From Sphingobium sp. AP50 (GTDB lineage Bacteria > Pseudomonadota > Alphaproteobacteria > Sphingomonadales > Sphingomonadaceae), in assembly GCF_900109095.1 (NCBI RefSeq), contig NZ_FNYZ01000001.1, forward strand, positions 124,001 through 188,000: 64,000 nt of DNA, in the 5' to 3' direction. The translations under genes were made by a program, and so were the position numbers. Position 1 is the stretch's first letter. Every line of letters starts with the position of its first letter. The notes under the pieces were generated by a model. The model worked only from the letters and a program-made list of their open reading frames with translations, was not told the origin of the DNA and ran no database searches. Below, piece by piece: positions 27,502 to 36,379 of this stretch.

Positions 27502-27839
27502 TGACTGAAGGGGACTTCATTGGAGTTTGGCAGCACGCTTACGATAATCACAATGAGATCAGGCGCAGCAACTCATGTCGATGCTTGGGGTGCCGGGAGC
27601 GGTTTGCTCCTTCTGAAATTTGTCGATGGATTGTGACTAGCAAAGGCGATCGGAAAATATTCGAAGGAAACCCTGTCGGAAAGCGCGATCTTGCTAAGCA
27701 TGCTTCCGCGTTTTGCCCATATTGCGATGAGCAATACGTCATTGGGGATGCCAGCGGCTATCCGCTCAATGATGCGGCATTTATCGCGCAAGTTTTCTCC
27801 GTTGGCCCACGTATTTTCTTCGATGGCTCGCATCATTGA
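27498..27839 (+). CDS. Low-GC zinc-ribbon protein inserted in the SUF operon
   Basis: 113 residues. The ATG overlaps the sufB stop (ATGATGA). Two Cys pairs, C-R-C-L-G-C near residue 27 and F-C-P-Y-C near residue 73, could bind zinc; CPYC...[11 protein letters not shown] resembles small cytoplasmic zinc-ribbon proteins of unknown function. Codon use and base composition are clearly more AT-rich than the flanking genes, and the shift starts right after sufB and ends before the next gene. I infer a horizontal insertion tolerated by operon-coupled translation. Confidence 0.65.
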   Translation: MMTEGDFIGVWQHAYDNHNEIRRSNSCRCLGCRERFAPSEICRWIVTSKGDRKIFEGNPVGKRDLAKHASAFCPYCDEQYVIGDASGYPLNDAAFIAQVFSVGPRIFFDGSHH

Positions 27840-27876
27840 AATGGTGCCATTGAGGCAAAAAAAAGGACGAAATGAA

Positions 27877-28332
27877 TTGAGCGACGAAGACGATATCCAG
27901 GATGCCCTCGCCGATTTCGCGGAGGATGTCGGCAATGGTCAGGCATGGACCGCCGCGATCCGCATCCTGACCGAGGATTATGAGCTGGAAGAGGGCGAGC
28001 TTGCCGCCCGCGCCGTCAAGGATTTCGGCGATCTCGACGCCTATCAGGCCGAATGCCGCGATGCGCTGGAAAAGGGCGATGTCGCCATGACCGAGAAGCT
28101 GCGCACCGACAAGGCCTTCCACAAGGCGAAGGCGCCCAACCTCGCCCGCATGGGACCGGTCAGCGAATTCGTCGTCGCGCTGCTGGAAAAGGGCGCGCCG
28201 GAACCCGACGCCGACTGGTGGCCCTATATGCCGATCAAGCGCCATATCGACACGCTCTTCCCCGCGCCGGGCGACGTGCGCGACATGGCCTTCTGGACCG
28301 CGCGGACGCTCCAGCGCGCGCACAAGGACTAA
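27877..28332 (+). CDS. Hypothetical protein of the SUF operon
   Basis: 151 residues if started at TTG 27877, ten bases after AAGGA, where high-GC coding begins. An in-frame ATG at 27841 would add residues encoded by the low-GC insert. The protein is acidic and helical (DDIQDALADFAEDVGNGQAW) with a C-terminal PDADWWPYMPIKRHIDTLFP motif and no cysteines. The family is not recognised. Its place between sufB and sufC suggests a role in, or regulation of, cluster assembly, but this is context only. Confidence 0.7.
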   Translation: MSDEDDIQDALADFAEDVGNGQAWTAAIRILTEDYELEEGELAARAVKDFGDLDAYQAECRDALEKGDVAMTEKLRTDKAFHKAKAPNLARMGPVSEFVVALLEKGAPEPDADWWPYMPIKRHIDTLFPAPGDVRDMAFWTARTLQRAHKD

Positions 28333-28350
28333 GGGCGATGGGTGTTCTTC

Positions 28351-28470
28351 TCATCCTCCCCTGCAAGGGGAGGGGGACCGGCGAAGCCGGTGGAGGGGTG
28401 TTGCCCCTCTCGATAGCGGGACACCCCTCCGTCAGGCCTTTGGCCTGCCACCTCCCCTTCCAGGGGAGGA
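28351..28470. repeat. GGGGAGG-type intergenic repeat, copy 2
   Basis: Outer arms are CCTCCCCTGCAAGGGGAGG (from 28355) and CCTCCCCTTCCAGGGGAGG (to 28469), each a hairpin. Between them GGAGGGGTGT faces ACACCCCTCC and smaller hairpins (ACCGGCGAAGCCGGT, AGGCCTTTGGCCT). It sits inside the SUF operon before sufC and could adjust the relative level of downstream genes. Confidence 0.85.
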
Positions 28471-28503
28471 TTGAAATCCAAGCCGCTTTGCCGGGACAAA
28501 ATC

Positions 28504-29250
28504 ATGCTTAATATCGACAATCTCACCAATGAAATCGACGGCAAGGCGATCCTCAAGGGCCTGTCGCTGCAGATCAATGCGGGCGAAATCCACGCGATCA
28601 TGGGGCCGAACGGCGCCGGCAAGTCGACCCTCGCTTACACGCTGGGCGGCCGCCCCAACTATGACGTGACCGGCGGCACCGCGACCTTCGAGGGCGAAGA
28701 CCTGTTCGCCATGGACCCGCATGAGCGCGCCGCTGCCGGGCTCTTTCTGGGCTTCCAATATCCGGTCGAGATCCCTGGCGTCTCCAACCTGCAATTCCTG
28801 CGCGAAAGCCTCAATTCGCAGCGCCGCGCGCGCGGCGAGAAGGAATTGAACGGCGGCGAATTCATCAAGCTCGCCAAGGAAAAGGCCGGTCTGCTCGGCC
28901 TCGACATGGAAATGCTGAAGCGTCCGGTGAATGTCGGTTTTTCGGGCGGCGAAAAGAAGCGCGCCGAAATGGTCCAGATGGGCATTCTCGATCCCAAGCT
29001 GGCGATCCTCGACGAAACCGACTCGGGTCTCGACATCGACGCGCTCAAGATCGTGGGTGCGGGCATCAACGCCATCATGCGCAAGCCCGACAAGGCCGTG
29101 CTGCTGATCACCCATTATCAGCGGCTGCTCGACTATGTGAAGCCGGACTTCGTCCATGTCCTGGCCGCCGGCCGGATCGTCAAGTCGGGCGGCCCCGAAC
29201 TGGCGCTGGAGCTTGAACGTGAGGGTTATGCCGAGGTGGTGGCCGCGTGA
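28504..29250 (+). CDS. sufC: Fe-S assembly ATPase SufC
   Basis: 248 residues. ABC-type ATPase: Walker A GPNGAGKST, Q-loop FQYPVEIPGV, signature FSGGEKKR, Walker B LAILDETDSGLDID and H-loop ITHYQR. These residues match SufC, including the FSGGEKKR variant. It powers the conformational change of the SufBCD scaffold. The start is the first ATG (MLNIDNL). Its stop overlaps the GTG of sufD. Confidence 0.97.
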   Translation: MLNIDNLTNEIDGKAILKGLSLQINAGEIHAIMGPNGAGKSTLAYTLGGRPNYDVTGGTATFEGEDLFAMDPHERAAAGLFLGFQYPVEIPGVSNLQFLRESLNSQRRARGEKELNGGEFIKLAKEKAGLLGLDMEMLKRPVNVGFSGGEKKRAEMVQMGILDPKLAILDETDSGLDIDALKIVGAGINAIMRKPDKAVLLITHYQRLLDYVKPDFVHVLAAGRIVKSGGPELALELEREGYAEVVAA

Positions 29251-29999
29251 ACGCTCTCACCCTGCCGACCCGCAAGGCGGAAGAATGGCGCTATAGCGAC
29301 CTTGAGGCGCTGGCGACCGTGTGGCCCGTGCCCGCGCCGACTCGCATCGACGTGGCGGCGGGGGAGGCCGTGCGCCATCATCTGTTGCAGGATGCGGCCG
29401 ACGGCGCGGCAGCGGTGCATGATTATGTCATCACTATTGCCGATGGCGCCCGGTGCGATTTCCATGTGCTCAACATCGGCGGCAAGCTGGGCCGCGTGAC
29501 CTTCACCGTCACGATCGCCAGCAACGCGCATTTCGAACTGAACGGCGCCATCATCGGCGGCGGCGACCAGACGCTGGAAATCATCACCAGCGTCACCCAT
29601 GAAAAGCCGGATTCGACCAGCGGCCAGACCATCCGGTCCATCCTGGGCCAGCGCGCCACCGGCAGCTATCTGGGCAGCATCAATGTCGCCCGCGACGCGC
29701 AGCGTACCGATGCCTTCCAGTCGATCAAGGCGATGCTGCTCGATCGTACCGCCACGGCCAATGCCAAGCCGGAGCTGGAAATCTTCGCCGACGACGTCAA
29801 ATGCGCCCATGGCGCCACCGTGGGCGAACTGGACAAGCAGGCGCTTTTCTACATGGCCTCGCGCGGCATGGACCCGGCGACCGCCAAGACGCTGCTGCTG
29901 CGCTCCTTCGTCGCAGGCGTGTTCGATGATGTTGCGGACGAAGCGGTGAAGGACGCGCTGGAAGCCGCCGCGCTCGCCAAGCTGGAGACGCTGGTATGA
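29247..29999 (+). CDS. sufD: Fe-S scaffold protein SufD, short form
   Basis: 250 residues, against about 400 in enterobacteria; short SufD is common in alphaproteobacteria. It starts at GTG overlapping the sufC stop. Features: RKAEEWRYSDLEAL at the N-terminus, a beta-helix core, a conserved CAHGATVGELD block holding Cys and His, and FYMASRGMDPATAKTLLLRSF near the C-terminus. It pairs with SufB in the SufBC2D scaffold. Confidence 0.95.
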   Translation: MNALTLPTRKAEEWRYSDLEALATVWPVPAPTRIDVAAGEAVRHHLLQDAADGAAAVHDYVITIADGARCDFHVLNIGGKLGRVTFTVTIASNAHFELNGAIIGGGDQTLEIITSVTHEKPDSTSGQTIRSILGQRATGSYLGSINVARDAQRTDAFQSIKAMLLDRTATANAKPELEIFADDVKCAHGATVGELDKQALFYMASRGMDPATAKTLLLRSFVAGVFDDVADEAVKDALEAAALAKLETLV

Positions 30000-31201
30000 C
30001 CGATCTCGCCCAAGGCCTGCGCCTGCGGGACGATTTCCCCGGTGTCGGCAACTGGCATTATCTCGACAGCGCCGCCACCGCGCAGAAGCCGACCGCCGTG
30101 ATCGACGCGATCGCCCGCGCCTATGGCCCCGACTATGCCACCGTGCATCGCGGCGTCTATGAACGCTCGGCCAATATGACGCTCGCCTATGAGGCCGCCC
30201 GGCGCAAGGTCGCCGGCTTCATCGGCGCGCAGTCGGACAGCGAGATCGTCTATGTCCGCGGCGCGACCGAGGGCATCAACCTCGTCGCCCAATGCTGGGC
30301 CGGCACGCAGTTGAAGGCGGGCGACCGCATCCTGCTGTCGACCCTCGAACATCACAGCAATATCGTCCCCTGGCAGATCGTCGCCGAAAAGGTCGGCGCC
30401 CAGATCGACGTCGTGCCGCTGACGCAGGATGGCCGGATCGATCTTGACGCGATGCGCGCGATGATCACGCCGCAGCACCGCATGGTGGCGCTTGCCCATG
30501 TGTCGAACGTGCTCGGCAGCGTGCTCGATTGCCGCCGCGCCGCCGACATCGCCCATATGGTCGGCGCCAAGATCCTGATCGACGGTTGCCAGGCGGTCCC
30601 CCGCCTCGCTGTCGATGTTCAGGCGCTCGACTGCGACTTCTACGTCTTCTCCGCGCACAAGCTCTATGGCCCGACCGGCATCGGCGTGCTGTGGGGGCGC
30701 AAGGAATTGCTCGACGCCATGCCGCCCTATCAGGGTGGCGGGTCGATGATCGACAAGGTGACGTTCGAAAAGACCACCTACGCCCCCGCGCCGACCCGGT
30801 TCGAGGCGGGGACGCCGCATATCGTCGGCGTCGTCGGCCTGTCCGCCGCGATCGATTATGTGCAGGGCATCGGCCTCGACGCGATCCACGCCCATGAATG
30901 CGCCATGGTGGCCAAGGCCCGCACCGCGATCGGCCAGATCAACAGCGTGCGCGTCTTTGGTCCCGAAGATTCGGCCGGCATCCTTTCTTTCGAGGTGGAG
31001 GGGGTGCATCCGCACGATGTCGGCACCATATTGGACGAAACGGGTGTCGCGATCCGCGCCGGCCATCATTGCGCCCAGCCGCTGATGCGGCATCTGGGCG
31101 TCGAGGCGACCGCACGGGCCAGTTTCGGCATCTATAGCGACGACAGCGATGTGGATGCGCTGGTCAAGGGCATCGAACGAGTGAGGAAGATCTTCGGATG
31201 A
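29996..31201 (+). CDS. sufS: Cysteine desulfurase SufS
   Basis: 401 residues, a PLP enzyme of class V aminotransferase fold. Schiff-base Lys222 in FSAHKLYGPTGIG and catalytic Cys359 in RAGHHCAQPLMRHLG identify the group II (SufS/CsdA) type. VHRGVYERS, ATEGINLVA and TLEHHSNIVPWQ are also present. It removes sulfur from cysteine for cluster assembly; its acceptor SufE is encoded at 19782-20207. It overlaps sufD and the next gene by ATGA. Confidence 0.97.
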   Translation: MTDLAQGLRLRDDFPGVGNWHYLDSAATAQKPTAVIDAIARAYGPDYATVHRGVYERSANMTLAYEAARRKVAGFIGAQSDSEIVYVRGATEGINLVAQCWAGTQLKAGDRILLSTLEHHSNIVPWQIVAEKVGAQIDVVPLTQDGRIDLDAMRAMITPQHRMVALAHVSNVLGSVLDCRRAADIAHMVGAKILIDGCQAVPRLAVDVQALDCDFYVFSAHKLYGPTGIGVLWGRKELLDAMPPYQGGGSMIDKVTFEKTTYAPAPTRFEAGTPHIVGVVGLSAAIDYVQGIGLDAIHAHECAMVAKARTAIGQINSVRVFGPEDSAGILSFEVEGVHPHDVGTILDETGVAIRAGHHCAQPLMRHLGVEATARASFGIYSDDSDVDALVKGIERVRKIFG

Positions 31202-31659
31202 CCGAGGAACGTAAGATCATGGTGGAAGAAGTGGACGCGGTGGAAACCCCGCCCAAGGCGCGCGTCGAGGAGGCAGAGGCCGCGCCGCGCCAGCGCGACT
31301 ATCTGGACGGCTTCCTGACACAGGCGCCCAGCACCGTGCCTGCGGGCGAACCGGGTGGCGATCTCTATGACGGCATCATCGATGCGCTGAAGGAGATTTT
31401 CGACCCGGAAATCCCGGTCAACATCTATGATCTGGGCCTCATCTACGGCGTCGACGTCACGGCGGATGGCCATGCCGTCGTCACCATGACGCTGACCACG
31501 CCCCATTGTCCGGTCGCCGAATCCATGCCCGGCGAAGTCGAACTGCGCGTCGGCGCGGTGCCCGGCGTCGGCGATGTCGAAGTGAATCTGGTCTGGGACC
31601 CGCCATGGGATCCGGGCAAGATGTCGGACGAAGCGAAGCTCGAACTGGGGATGCTCTGA
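31198..31659 (+). CDS. sufT: SufT-like DUF59 / MIP18-family protein
   Basis: 153 residues. A charged N-terminal extension of about 50 residues precedes the DUF59 domain (about 58-150): DALKEIFDPEIPVNIYDLGLIY, MTLTTPHCPVAESMP with the conserved Cys, and VNLVWDPPWDPGKMSDEAK. The family assists cluster maturation or delivery. It overlaps sufS by four bases and sufA by one. Confidence 0.9.
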   Translation: MTEERKIMVEEVDAVETPPKARVEEAEAAPRQRDYLDGFLTQAPSTVPAGEPGGDLYDGIIDALKEIFDPEIPVNIYDLGLIYGVDVTADGHAVVTMTLTTPHCPVAESMPGEVELRVGAVPGVGDVEVNLVWDPPWDPGKMSDEAKLELGML

Positions 31660-32018
31660 TGACCGTGGAAACCAAGACCCGCGCCCGCCCCGCCGCCGTC
31701 CTCCTGACGCCCAGCGCGGAGCAGCGCATCGCCGATCTGATGGCACAAGCGCCCGAAGGCACGATCGGCGTCAAGCTGTCGACCCCCAAGCGCGGCTGTT
31801 CGGGCCTTGCCTATTCGGTCGACTATGTGACGCAGGAAGCCAAGTTCGACGAGAAGATCGAGACCCCCGGCGGCGTCCTTTACATTGACGGTGCTTCGGT
31901 CCTCTATCTCATCGGATCGACCATGAACTGGGTCGAGGATGATTTCACCGCCGGCTTCGTCTTCGCCAACCCCAATGCCAAGGGCAGCTGCGGCTGCGGC
32001 GAGAGCTTCACGGTCTGA
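31659..32018 (+). CDS. sufA: A-type Fe-S carrier SufA
   Basis: 119 residues. The ATG shares a base with the previous stop. HesB/IscA fold with three conserved cysteines: GCSGLAY and the C-terminal SCGCGESF. It carries assembled clusters to apo-proteins. It is the last core member of the SUF operon. Confidence 0.95.
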   Translation: MTVETKTRARPAAVLLTPSAEQRIADLMAQAPEGTIGVKLSTPKRGCSGLAYSVDYVTQEAKFDEKIETPGGVLYIDGASVLYLIGSTMNWVEDDFTAGFVFANPNAKGSCGCGESFTV

Positions 32019-32043
32019 CACCGACTAAAGGGGGAGGGCGCTG

Positions 32044-32841
32044 ATGCCCCACATGCTGATCCTCGGCATGGGCTATACCGCCTCCCGCCTCGCCACCCGC
32101 CTGCGCGCCGAAGGCTGGCGTATCACCGGCATTCGCCGCAGCGCCGACGCCGAAACCCTCGCCTTCGATGACGATAGCGCCGTCCGTGCCGCCATCGCGC
32201 AGGCCAGCCACATCCTCTCCTCCGTCCCGCCCGAAGCGGAGGCTGATCCCGTCCTCACCCGCTATGGTGCTGCCATCGCCGCTGCGCCCGCCATCTGGAC
32301 CGGCTATCTGTCCTCCACCGGCGTCTATGGCGATGCGGCGGGGGCATGGGTGGATGAAAGTAGCGCCACAGGTTCCGGCCGCCGCGCCGCCCGCGCACAG
32401 GCCGACGCAGACTGGGGCGCACTTCGCCCCGATGTACGCCGTTTCCGCCTGCCCGGCATCTATGGCCCCGGCCGCAGCGCGCTCGACCGCGTGCGGGAGG
32501 GGCGGGCGCATCGCATCGACCTGCCTGACCAGATTTTCAGCCGCGCCCATGTGGATGACATCGTCGCCGGGGTCATCGCGTCGATCCATGCCGGGCCACC
32601 GGGCACCTATAATCTGTCGGATGATCTGCCCTGCGCGCAGAACCGGCTGATCGAGGAAGCCTGCGCCATCCTGTGCCAGCCCGTGCCCCCGCTCCTCACG
32701 CTGGAAGAGGCGCAACTGTCGCCGATGGCGCGGAGCTTCTATGCCGAAAACCGTCGGGTCGCCAATGGCCGCGCGAAGCGGTTGCTGGGCTGGGCGCCGC
32801 TCTATCCCACCTATCGCGAAGGGCTTCGCGCCTGCCTCTGA
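32044..32841 (+). CDS. NAD(P)-binding SDR/epimerase-like protein
   Basis: 265 residues. The nucleotide-binding start is atypical, LILGMGYTASRLATRL (GxGxxxxR-like). YLSSTGVYGD holds the usual Ser/Tyr region and lacks a clear YxxxK, where RRAARAQAD follows. Related to YeeZ-type proteins, so it may bind rather than turn over a nucleotide sugar. It is 25 bp after sufA and could be co-transcribed, though no Fe-S function is evident. Confidence 0.8.
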   Translation: MPHMLILGMGYTASRLATRLRAEGWRITGIRRSADAETLAFDDDSAVRAAIAQASHILSSVPPEAEADPVLTRYGAAIAAAPAIWTGYLSSTGVYGDAAGAWVDESSATGSGRRAARAQADADWGALRPDVRRFRLPGIYGPGRSALDRVREGRAHRIDLPDQIFSRAHVDDIVAGVIASIHAGPPGTYNLSDDLPCAQNRLIEEACAILCQPVPPLLTLEEAQLSPMARSFYAENRRVANGRAKRLLGWAPLYPTYREGLRACL

Positions 32842-32858
32842 TGCATCCAATGCGATGG

Positions 32859-32874
32859 TTTACGCCTTGTTAAC
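32859..32874 (+). promoter_or_regulatory. CtrA-like site
   Basis: TTTA-N7-TTAAC differs by one base from the CtrA consensus TTAA-N7-TTAA(C). It is 46 bases upstream of the small gene at 32920. One-mismatch sites occur by chance, so this is tentative. Confidence 0.3.
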
Positions 32875-32919
32875 CGAACTGGTCGACAAGCGGCTTATCG
32901 CTTCATAAAGGGATGCCGC

Positions 32920-33075
32920 ATGACCCGTATCGATAAGGCTTTCACGACCCTCAGCCACAAGATGTGCGAACTGGGCACGTCGGGCCGCTCGCCATCGCAG
33001 CCCCAATCGATCGCCAGCCTGCTCGACAAGGTCAACGCCGCCAAGCTACGCTACCAGCCCGGCGCGATGCGTTAA
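32920..33075 (+). CDS. Small basic protein, 51 residues
   Basis: ATG preceded by AAAGGGA at good spacing. The product starts MTRIDKAFTTLSHKMCEL, has a Ser/Pro/Gln-rich middle and a C-terminal amphipathic helix (IASLLDKVNAAKLRYQPG). No signal or membrane segment. Codon choice is GC-biased like real genes. Its TAA overlaps the stop of the convergent DMT gene within GTTAAC. Function unknown. Confidence 0.55.
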   Translation: MTRIDKAFTTLSHKMCELGTSGRSPSQPQSIASLLDKVNAAKLRYQPGAMR

Positions 33076-33968
33076 CGCGCCTTGGATCGCAGCGCGATGG
33101 CCATGCCGGCAACTGCCAGCAGGGCGCCGATAATGGACAGCGCCGACCAGCGATAGCCCTCCACCAGCGTAGAGATCAGCATCGCGATCACCGGGATCAG
33201 CACGCTGGTATAGGCGGCCCGCCCCGCGCCCATGCGCTGGATCAGGGTGAAATAAAGCGGGAAGGTCACGACCGATCCGGCCAGCCCCAGCCAGCCGACC
33301 CCCAATATATAGCCGCTGCGCGGATCGAATGCCGGCGGCCCGACCGTCGCCCAGGCATAGAGCGCATCCACGCCCGCGCCGATCAGCATCGCCCAGGCCA
33401 GCACCGCCACCATCGGCAGCCGCCGGGCAATCTCCATCCCCTGCATCACATTGGCGGTGGACGCGCTCATCAGCCCCGCGCAGGAGAAGGCCGCGCCCAG
33501 CAGCACCATGTCCGGCCGTACCGTGGCACCATGATACTCATGCAGCAGCATCAGCAATATCCCCGTCACCGCCACCACCGATCCGCCGATGAAGGCGCGG
33601 CTGACCGGCTGACAAAAGATCAGGAAGGCGAGGATCGAATTGGGGATGAGCAGCATCGCATAGACGACCGCGACCAGCCCCGATGTCAGATAATGTTCCG
33701 CCCGATAGACGAAGTTGAAATTCAGCACGAACTGGGCGACGCCCAGCAGCGCGGCATAGAGCAGGCCGCTGCGCCCGATATTCAGGGGAATGCCGCGCCA
33801 CCGGGCGAAGGCCGCCATGGCGACGCCGGCCATCAGGAAGCGATAGCAGACCGACCAGCTAGCGGGCACCGACCCGATCTGGTCGCGGATCACGATCCAG
33901 GTCGAACTCCAGATCAGCGTGACCAGGATGAAGGGGATGGCGACGCCGCCGGTCCGGCCTTCAGCCAC
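33072..33968 (-). CDS. EamA/DMT-family transporter
   Basis: 298 residues with ten predicted membrane helices in two EamA repeats (IPFILVTLIWSSTWIVIRDQ; second repeat from about 150). Inner-membrane exporter or permease of the drug/metabolite superfamily; substrate unknown. Its start overlaps the 3' end of the threonine aldolase gene by eight bases, so the two form an operon and the transporter might handle an amino acid. Confidence 0.88.
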   Translation of the reverse strand: MAEGRTGGVAIPFILVTLIWSSTWIVIRDQIGSVPASWSVCYRFLMAGVAMAAFARWRGIPLNIGRSGLLYAALLGVAQFVLNFNFVYRAEHYLTSGLVAVVYAMLLIPNSILAFLIFCQPVSRAFIGGSVVAVTGILLMLLHEYHGATVRPDMVLLGAAFSCAGLMSASTANVMQGMEIARRLPMVAVLAWAMLIGAGVDALYAWATVGPPAFDPRSGYILGVGWLGLAGSVVTFPLYFTLIQRMGAGRAAYTSVLIPVIAMLISTLVEGYRWSALSIIGALLAVAGMAIALRSKAR

Positions 33969-34980
33969 CGGTCAGGGCTTTCAGCGCCTGCGCCAGCGGC
34001 GCGACACTGGCCGCGTCCTGCGCCCAGTTGGTGACGAGCCGGGCAGCGCCTTCGCCCCAGTCGTAAAAGTCGAAGCCCTGCGCGCGCAAAGTCGCTGCTT
34101 CTTCCGTGCTCAGCCGCACGAACAATTCATTGGCCTGCACCGGGTGCATCAACCGCCCGGCCGCCCCGTCCGCCAGCGCCTGCGCCGCGCCATTGGCGGC
34201 GTGGGCGTTGCGCAGCCACAGATCGTCCTCGATCATCGCCAATATCTGCGCGGCCAGATAGCGCCCTTTGGAAAAGAGATGGCCCGACCGCTTGCGCCAG
34301 CGCTGCGCTTCGGCGGTGCGCGCATCGGCCGCCTCGCCAAAGAAGAGCAGCGCCTCACCGACCATCCCGCCATTCTTCACGCAACCGAACGACAGCGCGT
34401 CCACGCCCGCGCGCCATGTGACGTCGGCGGGCGTGCAGCCCAGATGCGCCACCGCATTGGCAAAGCGCGCGCCGTCCATATGGAAGCCCAGACCATGGGC
34501 CTTGGCGACCTCGCCCAGCGCGGCGACTTCGGCAGGCGCATAGACCAGCCCATATTCGGTGGCGTTGGTAATGCTGATCGCGCGGGCCGGTGCCTGATGC
34601 ACATCGGGGCGGATCATCTTCAGCCGGTCGATCACGATTTCGGGCGTCAGCTTCGCACCCTCGCCCGGCAGCGGCATCAGCGTCGCGCCATGGGTGAAAA
34701 AAACCGGCGCGCCGCATTCGTCGGCGATGATATGCGCTTCCTCATGGCACAATATGCCGCCATAGGGCGGGCACAGCGTCGCCAGCGCGATGCAGTTCGC
34801 CGCCGTCCCGGTCGACACCCACAAGGCCCTTACCGGCGTTTCGAAGAGGTCGGAAAAGGCCCCGTCCAGCCGCGCGCTCCAGGCGTCGCCATCATAGCCA
34901 TGGTCGGCATGATCGGCGGCGGCGATCGCGGCCATGACGTCGGGGCAGATCGGGGTGACATTGTCGGAGAAGAAATGCAT
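33961..34980 (-). CDS. ltaE: Low-specificity L-threonine aldolase
   Basis: 339 residues from ATG 34980; the frame is open upstream, but MHFFSDNVTPICPDVMAAI is the family's normal start. PLP enzyme of fold type I: YDGDAWSARLD, HEEAHIIADECGAP, GLGFHMDGARFANA and the Schiff-base lysine in SFGCVKNGGMVGEA. It splits threonine or allo-threonine to glycine and acetaldehyde. Divergent from ilvE. Confidence 0.9.
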   Translation of the reverse strand: MHFFSDNVTPICPDVMAAIAAADHADHGYDGDAWSARLDGAFSDLFETPVRALWVSTGTAANCIALATLCPPYGGILCHEEAHIIADECGAPVFFTHGATLMPLPGEGAKLTPEIVIDRLKMIRPDVHQAPARAISITNATEYGLVYAPAEVAALGEVAKAHGLGFHMDGARFANAVAHLGCTPADVTWRAGVDALSFGCVKNGGMVGEALLFFGEAADARTAEAQRWRKRSGHLFSKGRYLAAQILAMIEDDLWLRNAHAANGAAQALADGAAGRLMHPVQANELFVRLSTEEAATLRAQGFDFYDWGEGAARLVTNWAQDAASVAPLAQALKALTGG

Positions 34981-35055
34981 CGCGCAGCGATAGCGGGGCC
35001 GCCGCAGCGCGGGAAGAGGCCAGCGCCACCCGGCTGGCCCTTTCGCCAAAAAATG

Positions 35056-35072
35056 GGTCAGTATATATGACC
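35056..35072. promoter_or_regulatory. Palindrome in the ltaE/ilvE divergent region
   Basis: GGTCA and TGACC are separated by GTATATA, an AT-rich centre typical of a dimeric regulator's binding site. It lies 76 bp from the ltaE start and 66 bp from the ilvE start. Confidence 0.4.
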
Positions 35073-35137
35073 AATTGTTTCGGGCCGCGCTCTGTGACAT
35101 AGGCGGCCCCTTCCGAGCCATTATAAGGAGACTCACC

Positions 35138-36229
<1,092 letters not shown>

Positions 36230-36245
36230 TTTTCGCTTAGTTGTT

Positions 36246-36315
36246 CGTCATTGCGAGCGCAGTGAAGCAATCCACTGGCGCACGCATGGATTGCTTCGCT
36301 GCGCTCGCAATGACG
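36246..36315. repeat. Dispersed inverted repeat, family B, copy 3
   Basis: Same arms as the copies at 5416 and 19652 apart from one base in the left arm (AGTGAAG for AGCGAAG). The T-G pairing this leaves still allows an RNA stem. It lies 16 bp after ilvE. Confidence 0.9.
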
Positions 36316-36379
36316 ACCTGACAAGTTCAGGGGAAGCTCTTACTTCCCAATCCCTTCCCAAGCGCCTAGACACGCCTCC

